A stretch of DNA of 64,000 nt, from positions 62,001-126,000 of the forward strand of contig MOWL01000092.1 in NCBI GenBank assembly GCA_002110485.1, written 5' to 3'. Below, piece after piece: positions 1 through 10,312 of the stretch. The notes under the pieces were generated by a model. The model was not told where the DNA came from, made no database searches, and saw nothing but the letters and a program-made list of their open reading frames with translations. Within the stretch, counting starts at the first letter, position 1. The number at the start of each line of letters is the position of its first letter. Source of the DNA: Emergomyces orientalis. Its lineage: Eukaryota; Ascomycota; Eurotiomycetes; Onygenales; Ajellomycetaceae. The position numbers and the translations under genes were made by a program.

Positions 1-1078
1 TGGACCGCCAGTGAGAAGGCGTGTTCGACAATACCAAATCCACTTGAACCTTGGGGCCTTGTTAGTCCATATTTTCCCTGTTGGGTCCTCTGAAAAATGG
101 AAGAGAATTGTGTAAGTTAATGCATTAGTTCTAGCCTACCCACTGGCTCAAACGTGGCCCTTTTTCCATTCTTCAGAGATCTAACTTATGGGACATTCTT
201 CCGAAATTAAGAACATCCTATTCATTAAAGTCTACCTTTCACACGCCAATCGTGTCATATCTAGCTATGTCGCGGACGAGAGACTTGACAAGATACGCCG
301 AGCAAAAATCGAAATGCAGATCCTAGCTGAGATTGAGAAATCGATGTTTCCTATGGCACTGCGTATCGCTTGGGTTTCTATGGTATATATTTTCAAGTGA
401 ACTTACTGTTCCGTAATTCTGTCTATTTGTGCTGACAATTGGAAGGTCGTTCACACCAACACGTTTGACATATTTTGGCTTGGCCAGCAGGACCTGCACA
501 AGCTATCTAAAAATGCCATCAAACGTATCGAACCTGATATGTCTCTTGCTGACAAACTTATATCACCATCGCCTTCGGCTTCTCCGTCATCATCTCGAGA
601 ACCGTCTCCTTTAGATTCTGAGCTAGGATTCACAGCACCATCCGATTCCGAGACGTCTGCAGAGCTCCACGCACCAACTCTGGAAGCCCGAGATCCACTG
701 GCTCCTCCAACCACGCCAACAAAACCAACAACTACTAGAAAGAAAATAACTCGAATTGTAGGAGGAGAGAACCCAATTGGCGTTCGCAAGAGCCGCGCTC
801 CCGCAGAGAAAAAGCTGTCCCCAACCGCAGTGGAAAAATTAGAAAAGTCAACCGATATCATTGAGCCAGATGAACAGGAAAACGATAGCAAATCTGTTCC
901 CATGGGCCCAGAGCTCTTCGTTTCTGCTGGCAGAGGTGCTATATCTCCCTCAGAAGAAACATTTCAAACGTTCGAGACTGCCGCTCCTGTGGGTATTCTG
1001 AAGAAACGCGAAACCTCTAGCACGAGGGGCAGGGGTGGAAAGAAAAAGAACGTGCGTTTTGATCTCCCTGATGATTGA
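1..1078 (+). CDS. Unrecognised protein, 3' part (gene runs off the left edge)
   Basis: The 5' end lies outside the window. Three exons fit: up to base 10 (donor GTGAGA), 212-382 and 446-1078. The acceptor at 211 is supported by a CTAAC branch site at 181-185. The next intron (383-445) has a GTATAT donor and a CTGAC branch site. Phase is 0 at both joins. The first part is a charged, probably helical segment (for example DKIRRAKIEM) with a hydrophobic stretch around FPMALRIAW. From about base 540 the protein becomes a low-complexity Ser/Pro/Glu-rich tail ending in a basic patch and VRFDLPDD. The tail looks disordered. I do not recognise the family. An alternative donor (GTAAGT at 112) does not keep frame with 212, so the first join is the least certain. 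Its 3' end converges on the IF-2 gene. Confidence 0.5.
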
Positions 1079-2358
1079 AGATAATTATAATCGATTATGA
1101 AGCCCAGAAAGTTAACACTAGTTCTTCCCAAAATTTCGTAGGCGCCACGCCAAATGAAAGTTTCCAAAGCGCCAGCTGCACCTCCAGGGATGGGGAAGGG
1201 GAAAGGCAAAGGGAATGGCAAGCACCCTTAGAGCCGAAATTTAGGCTGTACAGCCCAATATGTTATTTTATAGTTGAATGTAATTTCTAAGAACACGTGG
1301 GTATGTAGGGGGATGAATGGACGAAAGGCTCAGGGGTGTCGAACATTTCTCCCATGTGAGTTTTAGAAACATGTGCTTTGTTTAGAATTTCATAGATTTT
1401 TCTTCTTTTTTTGCCTACTTTCCCTGTGCCCTTTTGCCTTCCTTTCTTGTGTTTATTTTTTGGTCAGAGCGAGGCATTGAGCAGGAGAGAGTGGATGAAG
1501 ATCGATACAAGCAATGTGTGAACAATCCAGCCTCTCAAATGTTTCCTTTTACCTACTTACTATTAGTTTCACTTCACTATTTTTGCTCATCTCCTTTATG
1601 CCCTCTTTGACTCCGTTCAAGCTTGCATTTAAGCCCATGCACTTGCCAGGATTTAAGGACCAATCTCTATGTCTATTACGTTGAGTATGGTTGCATTGGT
1701 TATACATTCATTTGTTCAAAACCCTTCATGCTCTCTGTTCATTGTGGTGGGGGGAAAAAAAAAATTTTTTTTACTCACTCCAAGAGCTTTGCTACACAGA
1801 ACCCTATCCCTTTAATGAATCCTAAGAAACCCTGCATAATATAATATCTATCCAGCAGGTCGCAACTCATCTATCACGATTACTTACACATATTTCAACC
1901 CTCGCCAGTCAAAAACGAAAAAATGAAAATCAAAAGCAACATCCCCACATGTAGATGACAAATCATACATTCAATGCTATGGAAAGAAGATAGTCAGGAA
2001 GCAGAAGACCCGACCTCGCTAAGTGCCCCACGAAGATAGTAGCCAACTAGCTAACACCAGTGAGTGTAAGGGATAATGCAACTGGGCCAAGGTTGGAGAG
2101 GGGAGTTGGATCGATGCATTAGAGGGATTAGAGGAGTAGAAAAGTGTGGGGTATTTGAGGGCATAGGTTCATCGGCGAATAAACGACGAATATATTATAT
2201 TATCTTGAAAACAAAAAAACGCTCTCGGGTTCATTTAAGACAAAAGTAGAAGCAAAAAGAAGTTGGATATGGTACAAGGGGGATAAAAAAGAGTCCAAGA
2301 AAAGATGTTGGGTAGAGCCACATGAGAGAAATATAGGTGGTTTAATGTTCCTTTCTTA
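1079..2358. other. Convergent intergenic spacer
   Basis: This lies between the 3' ends of the first gene and the IF-2 gene. A G-run, A-run and T-run follow one another at about 1748-1771, a simple inverted homopolymer that could act in 3' processing. No coding sequence is convincing here; the short open frames lack codon bias and any recognisable motif. Confidence 0.6.
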
Positions 2359-5300
2359 TCAGAGAATTCTCTTTTCGGACTTTTCTTCGTAGCATTGGAC
2401 ATGGTCGCCGATTCTAAAGTCGTTCCAGTTCTCAAACGCGATGCCGCATTCGGTGCCTTTGCGCATCTCTGTGACATCTTTCTTGACGTTCTTGAGGGAT
2501 GTGATTGTACCTAGTAAAAAGAAAAATAATTGTTAGATATATCTGTTCAACTTGTGCAATGTCCCCGGAGACGTGGAACTAAAAAAATGGAGCGGAGAAT
2601 AGGAAATGGGGAGCAAGTAAAACTAACCATCATAAATGACCTCTTTGTCACGAAGAACCCTCGCTTTATGAGAGCGGCTAATAAGGCCGTTCCGAACTTT
2701 GGAGCCTGCAATGGCAATCTTCGTGCGACCCTTGCCTGATATTTCAAAAATCTGTCCTATCTCCGCCTCTCCAGTGACATGTTGGGTGATGGTGGGTGGA
2801 AGATGCTCGCTAAGTTTCGACTTGACATCATCAATTAACTCGTAGATGATGTTGTGATTCATGATTTTAACACCTTCAGACTCTGCCATTCGAGCCATTG
2901 AAGGATCTACAGGCATGTTAAAGGTGATGATGTGACCGTTCGCAACAGCGGCATGTTGGATGTCAAATTCACCGATCGGGCCTACGCCAGACCGTAGGAT
3001 GCGTGCGTATACTTCGCTGTTGCCAAGAGCAGAAACTGAGTTGACTAGCGCTTCGACGGAGCCCGACACATCAGCCTTGATGAGAAAAGGTACGCCCCTT
3101 GGACCGGAATCAGCATCGGCAGCAAAGTGTGCTCTGTCGTCCTCCTCAGCTTGTAACTCCTGTCTCCGTCTTTCAAGATCTGCCTTTTTCGCTTTGTTAA
3201 TGGCACCGATGTCTTGGCTCAGTTTCTTGGTCTCGACTTTGCTTAATCTATACTCGACGACCGATTTAGCATGTTGCTCGCTTGTTGCTTCTAGAACCTC
3301 ATTTCCGGCTTGAGGCTGTTCTTTCCAACCGTCAACCTCCACTGGGGTGCCGGGGAGAGCTTCTTTAATTACTACTCCAGCCTCGTTTTTCAACGTTCGC
3401 ACTTTGGCCCAGGTGGTGCCCGCGACGATGACATCGCCAGGTCTTAGAATTCCCCGTTTCACGAGTACAGTAGCGACACGGCCACCTTTCCTTGTAGTTG
3501 CCTCGATAATCCACCCTTCAGCGTTGCCATCTCTCTCAGCCCTGTGATCGAGCATTTCCGACAATGTCACCGTAGCCTCTTCCAGGTCAAGCATGCCTTG
3601 CCCAGTTTTCCCACTGACGCATATGGCTTGAACATCGCCACCAATATCTTCGACATGGACGTTATGACGCGCAAGATCTTGTTTCACCTTTTCAATGTTA
3701 GTGTCTGGCTTATCGATTTTGTTGATGGCAACAATGATGGGAACGTTGGCTTCCTTCGCATGCTTGATAGCTTCAATGGTCTGGGGTTTAACACTGTCAT
3801 CAGCAGCTACGACGAGGATGACAATGTCCGTTACATTTGCCCCTCGTCGCCGCATATCGAGGAAAGCCGCGTGTCCTGGTGTGTCCAAAAAGGTAATGAC
3901 TTTGCCGGATGGCATTGTCACAGAGAATGCACCAATATGTTGGGTGATCCCTCCATGCTCAGTTGCTACAATGGACGATTTGCGAAGCCAATCCAAAAGT
4001 GTAGTTTTTCCATGGTCAACGTGGCCCATTATAGTGACGACCGGAGGTCGCTGTGGTAAATTTGCCATATCCTGCGGTGGTGGAGCAGCCACTAGATCAT
4101 CGCCAGCATCCTCGATTATAGGAGTGAAATTAAATTCCGATGCAATTAACCCTGCTGTTTCGGCATCTAGGATATGGCTGTATGTCGCTTCTTCAAACCC
4201 GAAATCCACCAGGCGGCCCAAGAAATCAGCTGGTCGGACACCTAACGCATCAGCGAGGTTACCAACTGTAATAAATTCGGGCAAATATATCGGTGCTGGG
4301 GCTTCCATTGCTCTTTTGGCTTCCTTTGCTTGTTGCTTTTTCAGTTCCTTGAGTCGACGGCGCTGAACGCGCTCAACTTCACGGTTATAGTCCTGGTCGT
4401 TTGATGCACGTGCGACTACCTCTTCACCCTCGTCACCATTTTCGACTCTCCTTCTCCCTTTCTTCTTGATTTTCTTTGATTTTGGGTCTACAATCGCCTC
4501 TGCCACTGCTTGTGGATCAACTTTTAATGCAAGCACCTCATCTACCTCTGTCTTCTGATTTTCCTTCGAGGGAGGTGGCTTGGAAAGTTGGGACGCTATA
4601 TATTGCTCTTTCTCCTGCTGTTCTTGAGACCATTTCCCCTTTCGGAACCCCGAGAAAGCATTGAGTGTATTATTGGACGTCGTAGATGATGTATCGCTCC
4701 CGTGAGACGCAGATATGCCAACTCTGCGTATTAACGGTAACTCGCGCACTCGACCATGGGAGTCTGCACTACTCCGACTGCTGTCTATGGCTCCAGTGGG
4801 TGGAGTAGCTCTGAAAGAGGACGGTTGGTTTCCTGGGGTGCCACACCCTGGACAAAACCTACGAGGCGCGGGGTTGACATGTCTGCAGACTCGGCAATCC
4901 CAACTCCTTCCTTTATAATCAGACAAGGGTCGAGCGGGGTTTTCGGCATTTGTTTCACGTCGAGTAATGAGAAAGGGATTCGTGGGCGGTGCTGCTGAAT
5001 TTCGTCCCATCATATTTCGTTGTTCGCGTGTTCCCTCACTCCGCCCGGTATTTTCTGCACGAGTAGGACCCGATGAGTCGCGCCCAAAAGTACCATAACG
5101 GATCTTGGGTTGCGTGGGTGCAGGTGTGGGCGTGGGCGTGGACGAAGCCATACGGTGTACTGGTTGTGTTGGTGCTGCCCTGTTTTTCCTCAATGCTTCG
5201 CGCTGTTTGGTCTCTTCGGCAGTGAGCATGTTCTCTTTCGGAGCCGAAGAACCATTGAATCCTCCGCCAAACCCTCCGCTGAACCCTTCACCAAACCCTC

Positions 5301-5633
5301 CGCCAAATGTTCCTCTGGTACCTCCTGCACCTCCCGGACGGCCAAATGCAGGCTTTGCTGTTTGAACTGGTCGGGTGGGTGGGTCATCATCGTACTGGTC
5401 AGCGACGGCTTCCGCTGCTGCTGGAGGTCTAGGCAAACCAGAAGTCGAATTGAATTGCCTTCGTGGTGCCCATCGAATGTTGGTCGGAAGAGCTGGGATT
5501 GGTCTCCGCCAGACGGAACAGATTTGACAGCCGTCCAGACATCGCGAAACCTTTTACGACACGGCATTAGCAAATTGAACGTCAGTCAATAAAAGATCCA
5601 TCACCATACCTTCAAAGCAGATCGCCTGACCAT
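2359..5633 (-). CDS. IFM1: Mitochondrial translation initiation factor IF-2
   Basis: GTPase that brings initiator tRNA to the mitochondrial small ribosomal subunit. Three exons: 5633-5610, 5550-2628 and 2510-2359, giving about 1032 aa with phase kept at both joins. The start MVRRSALK fits a mitochondrial presequence. The large exon is open upstream to a stop but has no suitable ATG, so the 24-nt first exon is needed. Order: basic presequence; Gly/Phe-rich tract (about residues 83-108); RanBP2-type zinc finger (about 225-244); charged KKQQAKEAKR-type helix; IF-2 N domain; G domain with GHVDHGKTT (P-loop, about residue 515), DTPGH and NKID; then domains II, III and IV. The last exon supplies the C-terminal barrel ending EKSEKRIL. 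Length exceeds bacterial IF-2 cores because of the N-terminal extension. It shares its upstream region with the carrier gene at 6225. Confidence 0.96.
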
Positions 5634-6224
5634 CCTGAAACAAAAAGCGTTGACTCTAACCCGAGTTCCATCCCATCCGAATCTTGACTGTGATGTCTTG
5701 CATCTTGGACGGTAATTTTTTTAGGAGGGAATCGGATTACGTCAGGAAAATCGGACCGAAAATAAACCCGACAGAGAGTCACGGGACTCTCCAAAATACC
5801 GTATTTGGCCGGCATAACTTGGTAAAATGCACCCTCACTAGTTATATTCTATAGGCTCTAAAGCATATTGGATAACAATTATAAGACTTTGATTAAGTTT
5901 AATATTAGTAAGCATTTAGCGCATCTAGATTTATTATCTCGGCGACTGAAGCGAAGTCTCGGGGATGATCACGTCTTTTAGAGTTTGCGGAGAACGAAAA
6001 GATAAGAAAGATTACACTCCACGTTTTCTTTCGTTTTTCTTTTTTCTATTTCCCCTCCACGCTGAATTAGGATCGATACTCGAGGTTCCTATATTGCAGT
6101 CGTAGTCGCCTCGTGCCTATCTTAAATTTGAGGAGCGTTATTTGCGCCGCTACTCTCTCAATTGGCTCAGGCACACACCTAATCGTCCCTATCAAAGGTA
6201 AACCGGCAGCGGGGCCTGGCAGAG
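5634..6224. promoter_or_regulatory. Shared divergent promoter of IF-2 and mitochondrial carrier
   Basis: This 591-bp spacer separates two start codons pointing away from each other, both for mitochondrial proteins. ATTGG (CCAAT on the other strand) occurs at 5867-5871, and ATTGGCT (AGCCAAT reversed) at 6161-6167, about 60 bp from the carrier start. A pyrimidine-rich tract lies near 6020-6055. CCAAT boxes are bound by the fungal HAP/CBC complex; its use here is inference. Confidence 0.5.
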
Positions 6225-7621
6225 ATGGCAGCCAACGAAATTGAAAGCGATGGCGCTTTGAGAACAGTTAAGGACCTCTCTGCAGGTGCTGCTGGCGGTA
6301 TTGCGCAGGTTCTTCTTGGTGAGTGCTATCCGAATGATCGTTTTCTGCTACCTTCACTATCCCTGACTCCTCTTTTGAAAGCAAATGGGTTTTCAAGAAA
6401 GGCTCATCATCTCTTCGCGGCTTGCTTTTTAAAAGCAGAGTCGGCTTCAATAACTTCCCAGCTGCACCTCAATTGAACAACTGAGAACTTTCAGTACAGT
6501 ATATGCTAACTGGCTATGTTGATTGCAGGCCAACCATTCGGTAAGTGCTCTACACAGCACATTCGACCATATCAATTTAACCCCTCGCAGATATTATCAA
6601 GGTCCGGCTCCAAACAACCACAAATTACTCGAATGCCTTGGACTGCGCGACAAAAATTTTGAAGAATGAAGGTCCGCTGGCATTTTATAAGGGAACGTTA
6701 ACGCCGTTGATTGGAATTGGTGCCTGTGTAAGCCTCTCAATCCCCTCAATTCTATCGATATTCAATGAGCCCTCAGCTGTCATATTTGAGCCGGCTGCGC
6801 TTCCGGAACTAAATCCTTTCAGTTGGATGGATAAATGGCGTGTTTCCGTGTCAATTAGCTAATTCGTGGTAAAATGAACCAGGTCAGTGTCCAATTTGGA
6901 GCTTTCCATGAAGCACGACGACGCCTCGAAGAATTGAACGCGAAAAAAAAACCCCTTAACACATCCTTATCTTACTCACAATATTATATGGCTGGAGCCT
7001 TCGCTGGTATTACCAATTCCGTCATATCTGGCCCCATCGAGCATGTCCGCATTCGGTTACAAACGCAACCGCACGGCGCCCAGCGGCTATATAACGGGCC
7101 AATCGACTGCATCCGCAAACTTTCCTCCCATGAAGGTGTCCTGAAGGGACTTTATCGAGGACAATTGGTCACTGTATTCCGAGAAGCCCAAGCGTACGGC
7201 GTTTGGTTCCTCAGCTTCGAATATCTCATGAACTGGGAGGCAAAGCGTAGCAATATTAAACGAGAGGAGATTTCGGCTGTTAAAGTGGCAACCTATGGAG
7301 GGCTGGCGGGTGAAGCTCTCTGGTTAGCAAGTTATCCCCTAGACGTTATTAAGAGTAAAATGCAGAGCGATGGATTCGGAACCCAACAAAAATACGTGGG
7401 GATGACCGATTGCTTCAAGAAGACCTTTGCGGCTGAGGGATTGGGTGGGTTCTGGAAAGGAATTGGACCAACACTGCTCAGAGCGATGCCAGTTTCTGCG
7501 GGAACATTCGCAGTGTGAGTGGCTTCTTCCTTCATTTGCTGTCACTTTACCCTTTATAATTGTCTGGCCAGCTAACTTTAAATGATTTAGGGTGGAATTT
7601 GCTATGAGAGCTCTAGGATAA
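6225..7621 (+). CDS. YMC1: Mitochondrial inner-membrane carrier, YMC1/YMC2 type
   Basis: SLC25-family transporter of the inner mitochondrial membrane, about 301 aa, the usual length of three repeats of two helices. Five exons: 6225-6318, 6529-6540, 6591-6727, 6883-7514 and 7591-7621, all joins in frame. Three carrier signatures are visible: QPFDIIKVRLQ in repeat 1 (written across exons 1-3), GPIEHVRIRLQ in repeat 2 and YPLDVIKSKMQ in repeat 3. The stretches KGTLTPLIGIGAC and SPIEHVRIRLQTQ-like resemble yeast Ymc1/Ymc2, carriers linked to glycine/organic-acid metabolism. Substrate cannot be read from the sequence. Exon 2 is only 12 nt and encodes QPF plus split codons. The gene is divergent from IF-2. 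A carnitine/ornithine-type carrier is the main alternative, but the YMC resemblance is stronger. Confidence 0.92.
6529..6540 (+). other. YMC1: 12-nt microexon of the carrier gene
   Basis: The 12 bases are flanked by TTGCAG and GTAAGT. They complete a split Gly codon and encode Gln-Pro-Phe and the first base of Asp, rebuilding the invariant PxD motif of repeat 1. Skipping would delete four residues without shifting frame, but would remove the signature. Confidence 0.88.
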
Positions 7622-8311
7622 AAAAAAAAACTTGATACACTGTGCCTTGATATTACCTGCCCCTAGATTTTTACTTTTGGATTTGGCCCCCTGGCTTGTC
7701 ATCAGATATCCAACCGCACTCTATATATATACCCTTAAACATCATTTGTTTACAATGCAAATAAATCAACCATTGTGGATTTTACTCTCAAAGGGGCATC
7801 ATGTCTATTTTGCTTCAATATTTTTTCAGCAGCATGTGATATTCAAGATTTATAGCATTATTTGCGCAGACCAGGCATCTATTTCTCTACCCAGCATTTC
7901 AAGGGTTAATGCTTGATATGGAGCTATTAAAAATCGTATAGTATACGTTTGGAGCGGGAACTTTGCTGTCGAGACTTCATGAGACATCTAATTTTAAAAG
8001 TTAACTATGCTAAAGCTTAGGAGAATAATGCATTTTATAGGATTAGCCGGGCGCTGCCCGTCCAACCCAAGCACATTACGGATTTTGTGAATGTGTGACC
8101 AAAAATTGGAACTTCCTTCGAAATTCAGAATATCCCTAATCCAAGAAATGGCAAATTGAAAATTGTGACCAGAACAATAAATTTGCAATCACATGCTCGT
8201 CAACATAGAACCCCTCCCAGCTGATCCTTGTCAAAGAATGACGGCCTCACAGTCACCCAAACATCCCTCATTTACCAACCATGTCCCCTCAAGAATTTTC
8301 AAACATGATTA
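7622..8311. other. Convergent intergenic spacer
   Basis: AT-rich sequence between the carrier stop and the VOC-protein stop. An A-run directly follows the carrier stop codon. No coding sequence or RNA gene is evident. Confidence 0.6.
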
Positions 8312-8776
8312 TCAATTCTCGCCCTTCGTCCAAGCGCACACCGACCCCGTTTCAGCTGCGGCTGCTGCTGCTGCTTCGTCATAATGAATGATCTCGTAGA
8401 GGTGCCCATCCGGATCCTCCATGCTCCTTGAGTAGAGAGACCCCGCAAATTCGTCCGGTATCATCTTCGGGCCTGGCTTTCCACCAGCCTCAAGCCCCTT
8501 CTTGATCACGTCGTCTACCTCCTCCTTGGAATTGACCGTAAGGGTCACAATGACCTCGTGCCCAGTCTTCGAGGTAGTGATCTCCCGGCCCGAGGGGATA
8601 AATTTACCGAAGACGGAGTGGGCACAGTAGAAAATGGCGAAAGAATCGTTGTATTTGAGGTTCAAGGTTGTCTCAGCGTCCCAGCACGCACTCGCCTCGA
8701 ACCCGAGAGCGAGTCCGAAGCGCTTTGCGGCGGCGATATCTGTGGTGGGGAGCGTGATCGTGAAGGTAGGGGCCAT
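8312..8776 (-). CDS. VOC-superfamily (glyoxalase/bleomycin-resistance fold) protein
   Basis: Single-exon protein of 154 aa beginning MAPTFTITLP. The pattern is typical of small VOC proteins: first strand with PTTDIAAAKRF followed by a helix, central HEVIVTLTV strand, a helix (VDDVIKKGLEAGG), then the closing strand SMEDPDGHLYEI, where the Asp-Pro-Asp-Gly-His loop and final Glu resemble the metal-site side of glyoxalase-fold enzymes. The family includes glyoxalase I, dioxygenases and binding proteins, so the substrate is unknown. It resembles the predicted lactoylglutathione-lyase-like subgroup. The C-terminus carries a run of seven Ala encoded by GCA/GCC/GCT codons, likely a local repeat expansion. 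An upstream in-frame ATG at 8839 would add 21 residues with no homology-like character, so the inner start is preferred. Confidence 0.88.
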   Translation of the reverse strand: MAPTFTITLPTTDIAAAKRFGLALGFEASACWDAETTLNLKYNDSFAIFYCAHSVFGKFIPSGREITTSKTGHEVIVTLTVNSKEEVDDVIKKGLEAGGKPGPKMIPDEFAGSLYSRSMEDPDGHLYEIIHYDEAAAAAAAETGSVCAWTKGEN

Positions 8777-10312
8777 TCTTGATGAGCAGGCTGGGTTTTT
8801 GAAAAAAAGAGAGTAGTAACTTGGAAGGTCTGATGACAAAGTGGTGGAGAGATAAATTGAAACAGTGGTTCAGGGTAAGAAGAGTGGAATACAATTTGGG
8901 CTTTTTGGCTCTTTGATCTTGGGCTTTTTCTCTTTCAGTTTTTCATGCAATCTCTCCCTTCTTAAATAGCCCTCACTGCACCTTTCCATCCCCGCTCCAT
9001 TTTGTCTGGGTATGCTGGGAACAACACTTTCGGTTTGTTTCAACTTCCCGATCCCGACTTTGTATCGTCGCCCTGACCAGTCAAAAGCCAACGACAAGGC
9101 CTTTTCTTTAGGCTGCAACCTATCCTTCTCCCAAACACGTCGAATGATGTCGTTCTTGGCCTCGTGTTCATCAAGCCAGCGCGTCCTTCCCCTCCCTTGG
9201 CATACGCGCCAAGCACGCGTGGGCACGGGATCACCATCATCAATTAATCTAAAAGCCGCTGAAAATTCAGGCAGCAACAGGGGGAAATGTGTGAGCAATT
9301 TGTGGAAGGCTATTCTAAGGCGGTCTTGGCGTCCTGCCTTTCAACGGGATCTTGGGAGACTCAGCGGGATTTCGGATTTATCTGTTGTTGGCGAAACTGG
9401 CCCCATATTAGGATACATTTTCGCCTTGGACCTGGCCTTCACCGCCTCCGATTCAACCGAATACTAGTATTAATAAAATACTCTCGAAATAATCACAGCC
9501 GCAAGCGGGTGCTTGGCACGCTCCCGCTGGCGTATTTCCGTTCATCCAGCCCCTCTTCCATTTCATTCCATAAGGGGGGGGGGTTTTAAATCCAGCGATG
9601 CGATTTCACCCTTGAAATCCACAGCTTTTTTCACTTGTGTAGTATCCAGGGTGGCCAGCATCCGATCTGAGAACACAATATTTGCGTTTCCTTCACCAAT
9701 GATAATGCCCATGTATCAAAATCTGCGTTTATTCAAGTCAAGATTTGTGCTCTAAGTCTAGCTATGGCCCCATTCAAACGGTCAATCCCAGTTGAAGTTA
9801 TCTCATACAGGCGAAAGGGTTATGATAGTGGCTCTCGGTGAGTATAATAAATTTGGCAACTGGCAACTTTCTATCCTCATGTTCATGGGTTGTATCCAAT
9901 ATCTTGACATAGCGGGGAAAAAAAAAAAAAGGCAAATCGGGAAGCCCAAAGAGACCAATTTATCAAATGTCCTGCGGAAGCAATCCCCTACATTCTGTGC
10001 AAGCATTCATAGACCCCATTATTTTCTGCTCAAACTGATCTTGAGCACACTGAATATGTAGAAAATGATTGTGGTTCATGTCATCAACCTACATAGTACC
10101 AAATACATATAAGTATTGCCCCTGAAGGCGAAACGGAGAGAGAGAGCTGAAGGGAGTCGAAAAAGAAAATCATAGCGAAAATGTATCTAGAAGAAGAAAA
10201 ATAAAATCCTGAATAAAAATTCCTATTTATACATAATCTTTTCTACAATAGAAACATATGGCCAGACCAGTCATACCGAAAAAAAGTGAGAACAGAGATA
10301 ATACAACAACAA
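8777..10312. other. Intergenic region with two overlapping antisense open frames
   Basis: Open frames of 151 codons (9012-9467, +) and 142 codons (8870-9298, -) overlap on opposite strands. Neither shows a domain I know, and at most one could be real. A G-run sits near 9581-9590 and an A-run near 9920-9930. Nothing else is supportable. Confidence 0.5.

Noticed and set aside
3347..5592. Plus-strand open frames of 60-223 codons opposite the IF-2 gene
   Set aside because: They are shadows of the highly biased IF-2 coding strand and lack motifs.
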